This document shows positions 42,296-51,500 of a stretch of DNA of 64,000 bases, in pieces (position 1 is the first letter of the stretch; each line of letters begins with the position of its first letter). This DNA is from Streptomyces rapamycinicus NRRL 5491 (GTDB lineage Bacteria > Actinomycetota > Actinomycetes > Streptomycetales > Streptomycetaceae). The notes under the pieces are model-generated. The model had not been told where the DNA came from. It made no database searches and worked only from the letters and a program-made list of their open reading frames with translations. The stretch covers positions 6,200,001 to 6,264,000 of the forward strand of contig NZ_CP085193.1 of the NCBI RefSeq assembly GCF_024298965.1, in the 5' to 3' direction. The position numbers and the translations under genes were made by a program.

Positions 42296-43705
42296 ATGAG
42301 CACCAGCCTTGAGCGTTACACGGACCGTTTCGAGCAGTACGCCGACCGCTACCCCCACGTCATCGACGTGGTGCTGGTCCTGTCGCTGATGGGCTGCGCG
42401 GCCCTCGGCAGCAACCTCACCATGCCCGGCGCCGACCCGCCCGACCAGGACAGGGCCGCCACCGCTCTCATGGGCGTGTCCTGCCTCGCCCTGCTGAAGT
42501 ACCGCAGCCATCCGCGTACCGCGGTCGTCGTGACCGCGGTCTGCACCGTGATCGCGATCTCGCTGGGGTACCTGCTCACCCCCCTGCTGCTGGGGCCCGT
42601 CATGGCGGCGCTCTACTGGCTGGCCACGCTCACCGACCGCAAGACCACACGCGTCTTCGGTGTCGCCGTCATGGCGGCGCTGATGGTCGCGTCGGCGGTC
42701 TCCGACTCCATGGACGGTCTGTCCCTGCTGCTCCGGACGATCGGCCCCTTCTTCTGGCTGATGCTGCCGCTCGCCGCCGGCAACATGACCCGGCTGCGGC
42801 GCGCCTACCTGGCATCGGTGCAGGCCCGCGCCGAGCACGCCGAGCGCACCCGGGAGGAGGAGGCACGGCTGCGCGTCACGGAGGAGCGCATGCGCATCGC
42901 CCGCGAGTTGCACGACGTCGTGGCGCATCACATGGCCCTGGCCAACGCGCAGGCCGGTACGGCCGCCCACCTCGCGCTCACCAGTCCGCAGCAGACGAAG
43001 AAGATCCTCACCGATCTGACCGGCACCACGTCCTCCGCGCTGCGCGAACTGAAGGCCACGCTGGGGCTGCTGCGCCAGAACGACGACTCGGCCTCCGCGC
43101 CGCTGGAGCCGTCTCCCGGCCTCGCCCGGCTGCCCGAGCTGGTCTCGGCGTGCGCGTCCGCGGGGCTCGCCGTCACGGTCAGCACGACAGGGGAGCCCCG
43201 CCCGCTCTCCCCCGGGGTGGACCTGACCGCGTTCCGGATCGTGCAGGAGGCGCTCACCAACGTCTCCAAGCACGCCGCCGTGGACTCGGCACAGGTACGT
43301 CTGGCCTACTCCGGTTCACGCCTGCTGATCACGGTCAGCAACGACGGTCCGGGCACCAACGGTTCGGACACCAACGGTTCGGACACCGACGGTTCGGACA
43401 CCAACGGCACCTCCGATGCCGCCAAGGCCGTGACCGACCGGGGCTTCGGCGTCATGGGCATGCGTGAACGCGCCCGCACCATCGGCGGCGAACTCTGCGC
43501 GGGACCCCGCCCGGAGGGCGGCTTCGAGGTCACCACCGCGCTGCCGCTCCAGCCCTCGGCACCCGAAGCACCTGAAGCATCTGAATCACCTGAAGCGGCC
43601 GAAACATCAGAAGCACCCGAGGCCGCCGAAACATCAGAAGCACCCGAAGCGGCCGAGGCGACCGTAGGCGCCACAGACGCTCCCGCGCGAGGAGAGAAGT
43701 CATGA
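42296..43705 (+). CDS. Sensor histidine kinase (NarL/DesK type)
   Basis: A 469-residue kinase. ATG 42296 starts MSTSLERYTDRFEQYADRYP; the frame upstream runs through tandem repeats. It has about five membrane segments (about 20-165), then the HisKA_3 motif RIARELHDVVAHHMALA with the phospho-accepting histidine, and the ATPase domain with EALTNVSKHA and GFGVMGMRERARTIGGEL. A spacer of NGSDTNGSDTDGSDTN repeats and a C-terminal tail of repeated APEAAETSE words are low-complexity additions. It overlaps the regulator gene by ATGA. Confidence 0.92.
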   Translation: MSTSLERYTDRFEQYADRYPHVIDVVLVLSLMGCAALGSNLTMPGADPPDQDRAATALMGVSCLALLKYRSHPRTAVVVTAVCTVIAISLGYLLTPLLLGPVMAALYWLATLTDRKTTRVFGVAVMAALMVASAVSDSMDGLSLLLRTIGPFFWLMLPLAAGNMTRLRRAYLASVQARAEHAERTREEEARLRVTEERMRIARELHDVVAHHMALANAQAGTAAHLALTSPQQTKKILTDLTGTTSSALRELKATLGLLRQNDDSASAPLEPSPGLARLPELVSACASAGLAVTVSTTGEPRPLSPGVDLTAFRIVQEALTNVSKHAAVDSAQVRLAYSGSRLLITVSNDGPGTNGSDTNGSDTDGSDTNGTSDAAKAVTDRGFGVMGMRERARTIGGELCAGPRPEGGFEVTTALPLQPSAPEAPEASESPEAAETSEAPEAAETSEAPEAAEATVGATDAPARGEKS

Positions 43706-44382
43706 CCATCAGGGTGCTGCTCGCCGACGACCAGACCTTGCTGCGGGCCACCTTCCGGATCCTGATCGACTCCTGCGAGGACATGGCGGTGGTCGGCGAG
43801 GCATCGGACGGCGCGGAGGCGCTGGAGCTGACCCGCGCCCACCACCCCGACATCGTCCTCATGGACATCCGGATGCCGGGCACGGACGGGCTCGCCGCCA
43901 CCTCCGCGATCTGCGCCGCCCCGGAGCTGGCCGCCACCCGCGTCCTCATTCTGACGACGTTCGAAACCGAGGACTACGTCGCCCAGGCCCTGCGCGCCGG
44001 CGCCAGTGGCTTCCTCGGCAAGGACGTCACCGCCGACACCCTGCTGGCCGGTCTGCGCACCGTGGCCTCCGGCGAGGCGCTGCTGTCCCCCGCCGCGACC
44101 CGCACCCTCATCACGAACTTCCTCATGTCCCCCGCCCCAGACGCCCACCTCGCGCCTCCGCAACGCCTCTCGGAACTCACCGTCCGCGAGCGCGAGGTGA
44201 TGGCCCTGGCCGCCGAGGGCAAGTCCAACACCGAGATCGCCGAGGTCCTCACGCTCAGCCCGCTGACCGTGCGCACCCACGTTCACCGCGCGATGACGAA
44301 ACTGGGCGCCCGCGACCGTGCCCAACTGGTCGTGATCGCCTACCAGACGGGCCTGGTACGGGCGACTCCGCCCGCACCGTGA
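43702..44382 (+). CDS. LuxR/NarL-type response regulator
   Basis: A 226-residue partner of the overlapping kinase. The receiver has VLLADDQTLLRATFR, the phosphorylation aspartate in DIVLMDIRMPG, and ILTTFETEDY. The C-terminal LuxR helix-turn-helix is LTVREREVMALAAEGKSNTE ... VRTHVHRAMTKL. Likely target: the upstream MMPL transporter and its own operon. Confidence 0.93.
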   Translation: MTIRVLLADDQTLLRATFRILIDSCEDMAVVGEASDGAEALELTRAHHPDIVLMDIRMPGTDGLAATSAICAAPELAATRVLILTTFETEDYVAQALRAGASGFLGKDVTADTLLAGLRTVASGEALLSPAATRTLITNFLMSPAPDAHLAPPQRLSELTVREREVMALAAEGKSNTEIAEVLTLSPLTVRTHVHRAMTKLGARDRAQLVVIAYQTGLVRATPPAP

Positions 44383-44437
44383 CCGCGACCGTGGCCGCCG
44401 ACCGGCGTCCCTGGCGTCCCGGCGTCACGGCAGCAGC

Positions 44438-44917
44438 TCACTTCTCGATCGGCGGGCAGTAGCCGGTGTCGTTGCCGATGGAGTTGATGGTGGCGTTGTC
44501 CCTGTGGTCGCCCGCGTAGTTGATCTGGTCCGTGCACTTCATGTCACCCTTCCTGAGGGTGCCCTTGGAGGTTTCTTCCTTCTGGATCGGCGGGCAGTAG
44601 CCGGTGTCGTTGCCGATGGAGTTGATGGTGGCGTTGTCCCTGGTGTCCCCGGCGTAGTCGATCTGGTTCGTGCACCTCATGCCGGGCTTCCTGGGGGTGC
44701 CCTTGGCGGTGTCCTTGGCCTGGTCCTGGCCCTGGTCCTGGTCGTTCGCCGTGGGCGCGGGGGACTGCGGGGCGCTCGCGGAGGCGGAGGGCGAGGACGA
44801 GGAGTCGGTCTCGCCGTCCTGGCATGCGGTGAGTCCGAGGGCGGCGACCGCGATGATCATGGCGGCGGCGGCCTTGCGGGCGTGGCGGTTGTGGCGGAGG
44901 GCGGTGCGGTGCGACAT
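44438..44917 (-). CDS. Lipoprotein with two tandem Cys-containing modules
   Basis: A 159-residue lipoprotein. ATG 44917 follows GGGGAAG; the lipobox is LGLTAC. A Ser/Gln/Asp linker leads to two near-identical modules of about 32 residues, each M-(R/K)-C-T-(N/D)-Q-I ... NATINSIGNDTGYCPPI, joined by a 14-residue spacer. Each has two cysteines that could pair. The DNA copies (44447-44542 and 44585-44680) are also very similar, so the duplication is recent. I do not know the module. Confidence 0.8.
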   Translation of the reverse strand: MSHRTALRHNRHARKAAAAMIIAVAALGLTACQDGETDSSSSPSASASAPQSPAPTANDQDQGQDQAKDTAKGTPRKPGMRCTNQIDYAGDTRDNATINSIGNDTGYCPPIQKEETSKGTLRKGDMKCTDQINYAGDHRDNATINSIGNDTGYCPPIEK

Positions 44918-45053
44918 GGTCTTCCCCGTTCTCGTGTGGTGTCTCGCGACGTGGTGGTTCGGGCTCGTGAGAACGAGACTGTCGGTCACCGCTGTTGATC
45001 CACCGCCGTACGGCTAACGCTCCGCTAATGCCGGGCCGGGCCGCCGGATCGGA

Positions 45054-45488
45054 GTGGAGTTGGTCGACGACTATGCGGCCGCGATCCGGGAGCGCTATGG
45101 CGCGCGGAGCGCGCGGGGGAAGCGGGCGGCCGGGGTCATGGGGGCGTTGAACGCGGTGGTGTTCATCGCCGTGCCGGTCGCCGGGATGGTCGATCTGCAC
45201 GGTCGAGCCGACGGCGGGCTCGGCTTCTGGCGCGCGTTCGTCTTCGGTGCCCTCGTCTGGCTCGCGCTCGTCGTCTTCGACTTGGTGGTTCTGGACTGGT
45301 GGCTGTTCTGCACGGTCCGGCCCCGGTTCATGGTGCTGCCCGGCACGGAGGGCATGGCCGAGTACCGGGACTATGCCTTCCACTGGCGGGTGCTCGTTCC
45401 CCGGCCCGTTCCCTGGCCGCTGCTGACGGTCCTTGGGTACGGGGCGGTCGTCGGTGCTGTCTCGGCCCTGGTCGAGGCGCTTTTCTGA
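45054..45488 (+). CDS. Membrane protein of unknown function
   Basis: A 144-residue protein with about three membrane segments (ALNAVVFIAVPVAGMV, FGALVWLALVVFDLVVLDWW, LLTVLGYGAVVGAVSALVE). The GTG start at 45054 is preceded by GGATCGGA. It is divergent from the lipoprotein gene and is followed by the initiator tRNA. No family recognised. Confidence 0.7.
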   Translation: MELVDDYAAAIRERYGARSARGKRAAGVMGALNAVVFIAVPVAGMVDLHGRADGGLGFWRAFVFGALVWLALVVFDLVVLDWWLFCTVRPRFMVLPGTEGMAEYRDYAFHWRVLVPRPVPWPLLTVLGYGAVVGAVSALVEALF

Positions 45489-45558
45489 GCGGTCGGGCCG
45501 GAGGCGGCGGTATGGATTTCCCTTAGCGGGGAGAACGACGTAGAGTTACGTCTACCGA

Positions 45559-45632
45559 CGCGGGGTGGAGCAGCTCGGTAGCTCGCTGGGCTCATAACCC
45601 AGAGGTCGCAGGTTCAAATCCTGTCCCCGCTA
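45559..45632 (+). tRNA. Initiator tRNA-Met (anticodon CAT)
   Basis: Begins CGCGGGG and ends CCCCGCTA, so positions 1 and 72 do not pair (C with T), and the anticodon stem has the GGG/CCC of initiators (CTGGGCTCATAACCCAG). Both are hallmarks of tRNA-fMet. Confidence 0.95.
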
Positions 45633-45641
45633 CTCAGGTAT

Positions 45642-45676
45642 CGAGGGCCCGGCACTTCTCCAGTGCCGGGCCCTCG
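45642..45676 (+). terminator. Terminator of tRNA-fMet
   Basis: A perfect 15-bp stem (45642-45656 with 45662-45676), loop TCTCC. Confidence 0.85.
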
Positions 45677-45733
45677 GTCGTTCGGCCGCGCCGAGGGCCC
45701 CGCCGCCGTCAGAGCGTGGGGCCGTCGCCGCCG

Positions 45734-46357
45734 TCAGCGGGTGACTTTCCAGCTCACCGGGCGCTTGGTGTCATCGCCTGTGCTGTACGTCACCACCGAC
45801 GGCCGTATGCCGTTGGGCACCAGGAACACCTTGCACAGGGAGACCTTCGCCCCCACCGCGAAGTCGTCCGGGTCCTTCCCCGGGCAGGCCGTCACCTCGG
45901 TGTCGCCGGTGATGAGCGGCTGGTCGTCCACGCCGCCTGTGTCCTCGAGGCCGGTGGGGGTGTTGAGGAAGGGGTAGTGGAGGGAGTTCTCGCCGGTGTT
46001 CTCGAAGGTCATGGTGACGTAGTACGGCTGGGTGGTCCGTATGTCGGACGGTTCCACACCCGCCGTCCTCAGCTCCGCGTGGGTGCCCTTGCGCACGCTC
46101 ACCGCCGTGACCCGCAGGGCGCCGCGCATATGGTCCGAGCCGCGCTTGTAGGTGACCGAGGTGTGCTCGCCGAGCCGCAGGGTCTTGCCGCCGTCGCTGT
46201 CGGCCGCCATGTCGGCGCGGGTCGCGGGCTGCCGTCGGCCGGACGCGGCGCTGTCGTCCTCACAGCCGGCGGTGGCGAGGCCGAGGAGGGTGACGCCGAG
46301 GGCGCAGACGAGGGCGGTCCCGGATCGGGCGGCGCGGCGAGGCGGGCGGTTGGGCAT
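45734..46357 (-). CDS. Lipoprotein of unknown function
   Basis: A 207-residue lipoprotein with signal MPNRPPRRAARSGTALVCAL and lipobox LATAGC. The mature part is beta-rich (YYVTMTFENTGENSLHYPFL, then VTACPG and VSLCKVFLVP), as in extracellular DUF4352-like immunoglobulin-fold lipoproteins; the assignment is tentative. Two mature cysteines probably pair. It stands alone, with 230 bases free of genes upstream. Confidence 0.75.
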   Translation of the reverse strand: MPNRPPRRAARSGTALVCALGVTLLGLATAGCEDDSAASGRRQPATRADMAADSDGGKTLRLGEHTSVTYKRGSDHMRGALRVTAVSVRKGTHAELRTAGVEPSDIRTTQPYYVTMTFENTGENSLHYPFLNTPTGLEDTGGVDDQPLITGDTEVTACPGKDPDDFAVGAKVSLCKVFLVPNGIRPSVVTYSTGDDTKRPVSWKVTR

Positions 46358-46589
46358 GGACGGTCCCCCGGTGGTCGGTGATGGTCGGTCGGTGATGACG
46401 TCGAGCGAGTGGTGACTGCCTGGATGGATACGCCGGTCACGGAGCGTCAGTTCACCTTCTCGGTTCCCCTTGTGGTGATCTTGCTACCGCAGATCATCAT
46501 GGTCGTGACAAAACCACTGGTCGAGGCTGTGATCAACTCAAGGCGAGAGCTTGAGACGAGGCTGTAGCAATACGCCCGGGGCAACTACC

Positions 46590-47465
46590 GTGATCCGCAT
46601 GGACGATCCCGCCGTGGTGTCGGCGCAGCGGTTCTGGCAGGAGCTCGGGCTGCCCGGACTCATCGATGTGCACACCCACTTCATGCCCCAGCGCGTACTG
46701 GACAAGGTCTGGGCCTTCTTCGACGCCGTCGAGCCCCGCTGGCACATCACCTACCGCGAGGAGGAGGACGAACGCCTCGCGACGCTACGGGCGTTCGGGG
46801 TGCGGGCCTTCACCTCGATGCTCTACCCCCACAAGCCCGACATGGCGCGCTGGCTGAACGGCTGGGCGGCCGATTTCGCCGCCCGTACGCCCGACTGCCT
46901 GCACACCGCGACCTTCTTCCCCGAGCCCGGGGTGGACGGGTACGTGCGCGCGGCGCTCGAGGGCGGGGCGCGGGTGTTCAAGGCCCATGTGCAGGTGGGG
47001 GCGTACGACCCGGGTGATCAGCTGCTCGACCCGGTGTGGGGCATGCTCGCCGAGAGCGGGACGCCCGTGGTCATCCACTGCGGCTCGGGGCCCCACCCGG
47101 GCAAGTACACCGGCCCGGAGCCGGTGGGGCGGGTGCTGGCCCGCCATCCTCGGCTGCGCCTGATCATCGCGCATATGGGGCTGCCGGAGTACTCGGACTT
47201 CCTGGGGCTGGCGGAGCGGTACGAGGAGGTCCACCTGGACACCACGATGGCCTTCACCGACTTCACCGAGCGCCAGTGGCCGTTTCCGCGGTCGGAGCGG
47301 GAGCGGCTGGCCGCCCTGGGGAACCGGGTGCTGTTCGGGAGCGACTTCCCCAACATCCCGTACGGATACCGGCATGCGCTGGACGCGCTGACGCGGGTCG
47401 GGCAGGACGAGGAGTGGCTGCGCGGGGTGTGTTACGGGAACGCGGCGCGGCTGTTCGGGATATGA
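46590..47465 (+). CDS. Amidohydrolase-superfamily protein (Amidohydro_2 type)
   Basis: A 291-residue TIM-barrel metal hydrolase. Metal-binding motifs are IDVHTHF, VVIHCGSGPH, LIIAHMG and the aspartate in LFGSDFPNIPYG. GTG 46590 is favoured by GGGG eight bases upstream; ATG 46599 is an alternative. Substrate unknown; relatives include decarboxylases as well as hydrolases. Confidence 0.85.
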   Translation: MIRMDDPAVVSAQRFWQELGLPGLIDVHTHFMPQRVLDKVWAFFDAVEPRWHITYREEEDERLATLRAFGVRAFTSMLYPHKPDMARWLNGWAADFAARTPDCLHTATFFPEPGVDGYVRAALEGGARVFKAHVQVGAYDPGDQLLDPVWGMLAESGTPVVIHCGSGPHPGKYTGPEPVGRVLARHPRLRLIIAHMGLPEYSDFLGLAERYEEVHLDTTMAFTDFTERQWPFPRSERERLAALGNRVLFGSDFPNIPYGYRHALDALTRVGQDEEWLRGVCYGNAARLFGI

Positions 47466-47481
47466 CGGGTTGTGGCCGCTC

Positions 47482-47680
47482 CGGATGCGCCCCTCGCGGG
47501 TGGAGCGTGGATGTTCCGGATGCGCTTGTTGTGGGTGGAGCGTGGCCGCCCGGATGCGCCCCTCGCGGGTGGAGCGTGGATGTTCCGGATGCGCCCGTTA
47601 TGGCTAGGGCGCGGCCGCTCCGGATGGGGGGCTCGCCCGGTGCCCGCGTCGGCTGGGGCTCGCCCGGTGCCCGCGTCGGC
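47482..47680. repeat. Intergenic repeats after the amidohydrolase gene
   Basis: A 44-base block at 47482-47525 recurs exactly at 47551-47594 (69-base period). A 23-base block at 47631-47653 recurs at 47658-47680. No gene is present here. Confidence 0.7.
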
Positions 47681-47707
47681 GCCGGGCGAGGAGGCCGCGG
47701 GGGTCGG

Positions 47708-48580
47708 TCAGCTCTTGTCCAGCGGCAGTGCCTCGGCCAGCGTGCGCCACTGCTCGCGGGGGAGCCCCTGGTCGTCGCTCACCACCTGGATCGCGAGGTG
47801 GTCCGCGCCCGCGGCCAGGAACTCGTCCACGCGCGCCCGGATCGCCTCCGCGTCGCCGAGCGCGTACATGGCGGCGAGGAGACGGTCGCTGCCGCCGTCC
47901 GCGAAGTCCGCGTCCCCGAAGCCCAGCCGCTTGAAGTTGTTGGTGTAGTTGGGCAGCGCCAGATAGCGGCCGAGGTAGTCGCGGGCGGTGGCGCGGGCGC
48001 GTTCCAGGTCCGTGTCGAGGACGACCTTCAGCTCGGGCGCGAGCACGGCCTCCTTGCCCAGCACGTCCCGGGCCTCGGCGGTGTGCTCCGGGGTGACGAG
48101 GTACGGATGCGCGCCGGCCGCGCGGTCGCGGGACAGCTCGAGCATCTTGGGGCCGAGCGCGGCCAGGACCCGCTCGGCGGCGGGGACGGGGGCCGGGGCG
48201 GAGTCCAGTGCGGTCAGGTACTCCTTCATCGCCGTGTACGGGCGCTTGTAGCGCTCACCGGCGAGCGCGCTGTGGCTCACGCCGAGGCCGAGGAGGAAGC
48301 GGCCGCCGTGGGCGGCGTTGAGCGCGGTGTGCCGCTCGGCGACGTAGCCCGCCTCGTGGTCCCAGATGCTCAGGATTCCGGTCGCGACGGTGATCCGGGA
48401 GGTGGCGTCCAGCAGGACTCCGGCCTGATCCGGGCTGGGACTGCCACCGAGCCAGACGGCGCCGTACCCCAGCTCGTCCAGCTCGGCCGCTGCCTCGCTG
48501 ACCTGCTCTGATGGGGTGAGGTCCGTCTTCAGGGCCGCGGTCCAGATGCCGATCTTGCCAAGTGCGGGACGAGAAGTCAT
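47708..48580 (-). CDS. LLM-class F420-dependent oxidoreductase
   Basis: A 290-residue luciferase-like TIM-barrel enzyme, expected to use coenzyme F420. ATG 48580 starts MTSRPALGKIGIWTAALKT, followed by AAAELDELGYGAVWLGG and ITVATGILSIWDHEAG. Its length matches the shorter F420 group (TIGR03620-like). No ribosome site is obvious, and an in-frame extension to 48706 seems non-coding. Substrate unknown. Confidence 0.88.
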   Translation of the reverse strand: MTSRPALGKIGIWTAALKTDLTPSEQVSEAAAELDELGYGAVWLGGSPSPDQAGVLLDATSRITVATGILSIWDHEAGYVAERHTALNAAHGGRFLLGLGVSHSALAGERYKRPYTAMKEYLTALDSAPAPVPAAERVLAALGPKMLELSRDRAAGAHPYLVTPEHTAEARDVLGKEAVLAPELKVVLDTDLERARATARDYLGRYLALPNYTNNFKRLGFGDADFADGGSDRLLAAMYALGDAEAIRARVDEFLAAGADHLAIQVVSDDQGLPREQWRTLAEALPLDKS

Positions 48581-48756
48581 ACAGGGGGAAGCCGGAGAGT
48601 CCTTCCGGTTATTCCGTGGCCCGCCCAGCCGTTCCGTGCCCAGGATCCGCTGTTTCGCCCCCGGCCGGTCCCGTCCCCGCCGCCACAGGATTCTCAGGTA
48701 ATTCACAGGCAGCCGAAAGGGACCTCTCAGGGCCCGCTCCGAAGGTGGAGGTCATG

Positions 48757-49491
48757 ATGCCGACCTCGCCTCATGGGCGTACCGAACTGCTGCGCCCCGA
48801 CGGTAGCCCCGTCCGGGTGCTGGTCGTGGACGACGAGTCGGCGCTCGCCGACCTGCTGTCGATGGCACTGCGCTACGAGGGGTGGGAGGTGCGCACCGCG
48901 GGTGACGGCGCGGAGGCGATCCGGATCACCCGTGAGCTGCGCCCGGACGCGGTGGTCCTGGACATCATGCTGCCCGATATGGACGGGCTCGCCGTGCTGG
49001 GGCGGCTGCGCCGGGAACTGCCCGATGTCCCGGTGCTGTTCCTGACCGCGCGCGACGCGGTGGAGGACCGGATAGCGGGCATCACGGCGGGCGGCGACGA
49101 CTATGTGACCAAGCCGTTCAGCCTGGAGGAGGTCGTCGCCCGGCTGCGCGGGCTGCTGCGCAGGTCGGGGGCGGCGGCCGCGCGCAGTGAGTCGGTGCTG
49201 GCCGTCGGCGATCTGATCCTGGACGAGGACAGCCACGAGGTGGCGCGCGGGGGACAGGAGATCCATCTCACCGCGACCGAGTTCGAACTGCTGCGCTATC
49301 TCATGCGCAATCCGCGCCGGGTGCTCAGCAAGGCGCAGATCCTCGACCGGGTCTGGAGCTATGACTTCGGCGGCCAGGCCAACGTGGTCGAGCTCTACAT
49401 CTCGTATCTGCGGCGCAAGATCGACGCGGGGCGCAGCCCGATGATCCATACCCGGCGGGGCGCCGGGTATCTGATCAAGCCCGGGGAGTAG
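48757..49491 (+). CDS. OmpR-type response regulator
   Basis: A 244-residue regulator with a receiver (VLVVDDESALADLL, Asp in AVVLDIMLPDMDG, and YVTKPFSLEE) and a winged-helix DNA-binding domain (LTATEFELLRYLMRNPRRVL, LYISYLRRKID). GGAGG gives a spacing of five bases to ATG 48757 and two to the ATG just before, so 48757 is chosen. It ends five bases before the kinase gene and heads a five-gene run. Confidence 0.93.
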   Translation: MPTSPHGRTELLRPDGSPVRVLVVDDESALADLLSMALRYEGWEVRTAGDGAEAIRITRELRPDAVVLDIMLPDMDGLAVLGRLRRELPDVPVLFLTARDAVEDRIAGITAGGDDYVTKPFSLEEVVARLRGLLRRSGAAAARSESVLAVGDLILDEDSHEVARGGQEIHLTATEFELLRYLMRNPRRVLSKAQILDRVWSYDFGGQANVVELYISYLRRKIDAGRSPMIHTRRGAGYLIKPGE

Positions 49492-49496
49492 GCACG

Positions 49497-51500
49497 GTGG
49501 CGCACCCCCCGCCCCGGCCGCCCCGAGGCCCCGACCTGCCCGGCCCCGACGGGATGCCCGGCGCCTCCCAGCCGCCCCAGGGCGCGGGAGCGGCGCAGGG
49601 GCGCGCGCACGCCCGGCGCGCCCAGCGTGCGGGACGCGCTCAGCGTGCGGGGAACGCGCAACGAGCCGGAGCCGCGCAACGAGCCGGGCGCACTCAGGGG
49701 GCCGGGCGCACTCAGCGGGCCGGGCGCCGCCCCTGGTCCCTGCGCACCCGTCTGGTCGTCTCGGCCGTCGCGCTGATCGCGGTGGTCTGCGCGGTGATCG
49801 GCTCGGTCACGACCCTGGCCCTGCAGTCGTACCTCCAGGGGCAGGTGGACGACGATCTGCGCGCGTCCGTCGGGCGGTTCCTGAACAAGCCGGGACCGGA
49901 GCGCGAACTCCCCCGGAACGATGTGCTCTTCGTCGCCTCGCCCGGTCAGCCGATCGGCACGGTCGGGGCGCGGTTCGGCCAGGACGGCGAGATCTCCATG
50001 TCGGGCAAGAGCAATGACTCGCCCATGACGGACGAGGTCGACGCCGAGAGCCGGGTGGACCCCCTGACCAGCGGTCAGCAGAAGGCGATCGCCGCCGTCC
50101 CGCTGGACGGGGACGTGCACACCATCGATCTGCCCGGCCTCGGCGGCTATCGGGCGGTGGCCCAGCCGGACCACCGGGATGGCGGCATCATCCTCGCCTT
50201 CCCGCTCGACCAGACGCAGGAGACGGTCAACACCCTCATCCTCGTGGAGGTCTGTGTGGCCGCGGCCGGGCTGGTCGCGGCCGGGATCGCCGGGGCCGCG
50301 ATGGTCGGCATCTCGCTGCGGCCGCTGCGCCGGGTGGCCGCGACCGCGACCCGGGTCTCCGAACTCCCCCTGCACAGCGGCGAGGTGGCGCTGCGCGAGC
50401 GCGTCCCGGCCTCGGAGGCCGATCCGCGTACCGAGGTCGGCCAGGTGGGGGCGGCGCTCAACCGCATGCTCGGCCATGTGGAGTCGGCGCTCGCGGCCCG
50501 CCAGGAGAGCGAGACGCGGGTGCGGCAGTTCGTCGCCGACGCCAGCCATGAGCTCCGTACGCCGCTCGCCTCGATCCGCGGCTACGCCGAGCTGACCCGG
50601 CGCGGCCGGGAGGAGATCGGGCCCGACACCCGGCATGCCCTCGGCCGGGTCGAGTCCGAGGCCGGGCGGATGACCGGGCTGGTCGAGGATCTGCTGCTGC
50701 TGGCCCGGCTGGACGCGGGGCGGCCGCTGGAATGCGCGGAGGCCGATCTGTCCCCGCTGGTCGTGGACGCCGTCAGCGACGCTCGGGCGGTCGGCTCGGA
50801 CCACGAGTGGCGGCTGGAGCTGCCCGATGAACCGGCGGTCGTCTTCGGCGACGACGCCCGGCTGCGCCAGGTGCTGGTGAACCTCCTCGGCAACGCGCGG
50901 ACGCACACCCCGGCCGGTACCACGGTCACGGCGCGGGTGCTGTGGGGCGGGCCGCGGGCGTCGCCGTACCCCTCGCCGTATCTGGCGCCGTACGGGCTCT
51001 CCTACGGGATGTCTTACGGCGCGTCCTCCCATGGCCACCGTAAGGGGCGCGGCTCGCCACACGCCCAGACGTACGCCCCGCCGCATCACCAGACCCAGCC
51101 GCATGACCAGACGTACGCCCAGCCGCACGCCCAGACGTACGCCCCGCCCTACGGCTCCCCGTACGCGGCCGCCCGCGCCGCCGGGGCCTTCGGCCCGCCG
51201 CAGCCGCCCTCGTACGTCTCGCTGGAGATCGAGGACGACGGTCCCGGCATCCCGCCCGAGCTGCTGCCGCATGTCTTCGAGCGGTTCGCGCGCGGCGACG
51301 CCTCGCGCTCCCGCGCCGCGGGCAGTACGGGGCTCGGCCTGGCCATCGTGCACGCGGTCGTGGCCGCACACGACGGGCAGGTGACGGTGGACAGCGTGCC
51401 CGGGCGCACCGTCTTCGGCGTCCACCTGCCCGTGCACCGGGTCGTTCACCATGGCGTAACGGACTCACAGGCAGGCCACAGGCTGACCACACAGCCGTGA
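49497..51500 (+). CDS. HAMP sensor histidine kinase with low-complexity insertions
   Basis: 667 residues. The N-terminus is unusual: six copies of a six-residue Ala-Gln-Arg-Ala-Gly-Arg type repeat (about 41-78) precede the first membrane helix (85-110). A sensor domain, the second helix (247-272), HAMP, HisKA (His351 in ASHELRTPL) and the ATPase domain follow. Between the N-box (NLLGNARTH, 462-470) and the G1 box (DGPGIPP, about 581) there is an 88-residue insertion rich in Tyr, Pro, His and Gln (repeats of HAQTYAPP). All catalytic boxes are present, so it is probably active. Its stop overlaps the next start by GTGA. Confidence 0.9.
   Translation: MAHPPPRPPRGPDLPGPDGMPGASQPPQGAGAAQGRAHARRAQRAGRAQRAGNAQRAGAAQRAGRTQGAGRTQRAGRRPWSLRTRLVVSAVALIAVVCAVIGSVTTLALQSYLQGQVDDDLRASVGRFLNKPGPERELPRNDVLFVASPGQPIGTVGARFGQDGEISMSGKSNDSPMTDEVDAESRVDPLTSGQQKAIAAVPLDGDVHTIDLPGLGGYRAVAQPDHRDGGIILAFPLDQTQETVNTLILVEVCVAAAGLVAAGIAGAAMVGISLRPLRRVAATATRVSELPLHSGEVALRERVPASEADPRTEVGQVGAALNRMLGHVESALAARQESETRVRQFVADASHELRTPLASIRGYAELTRRGREEIGPDTRHALGRVESEAGRMTGLVEDLLLLARLDAGRPLECAEADLSPLVVDAVSDARAVGSDHEWRLELPDEPAVVFGDDARLRQVLVNLLGNARTHTPAGTTVTARVLWGGPRASPYPSPYLAPYGLSYGMSYGASSHGHRKGRGSPHAQTYAPPHHQTQPHDQTYAQPHAQTYAPPYGSPYAAARAAGAFGPPQPPSYVSLEIEDDGPGIPPELLPHVFERFARGDASRSRAAGSTGLGLAIVHAVVAAHDGQVTVDSVPGRTVFGVHLPVHRVVHHGVTDSQAGHRLTTQP

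Noticed and set aside
46551..46589. Longer N-terminus for the amidohydrolase
   Set aside because: No ribosome site at 46551, and the added residues are unlike the family start.
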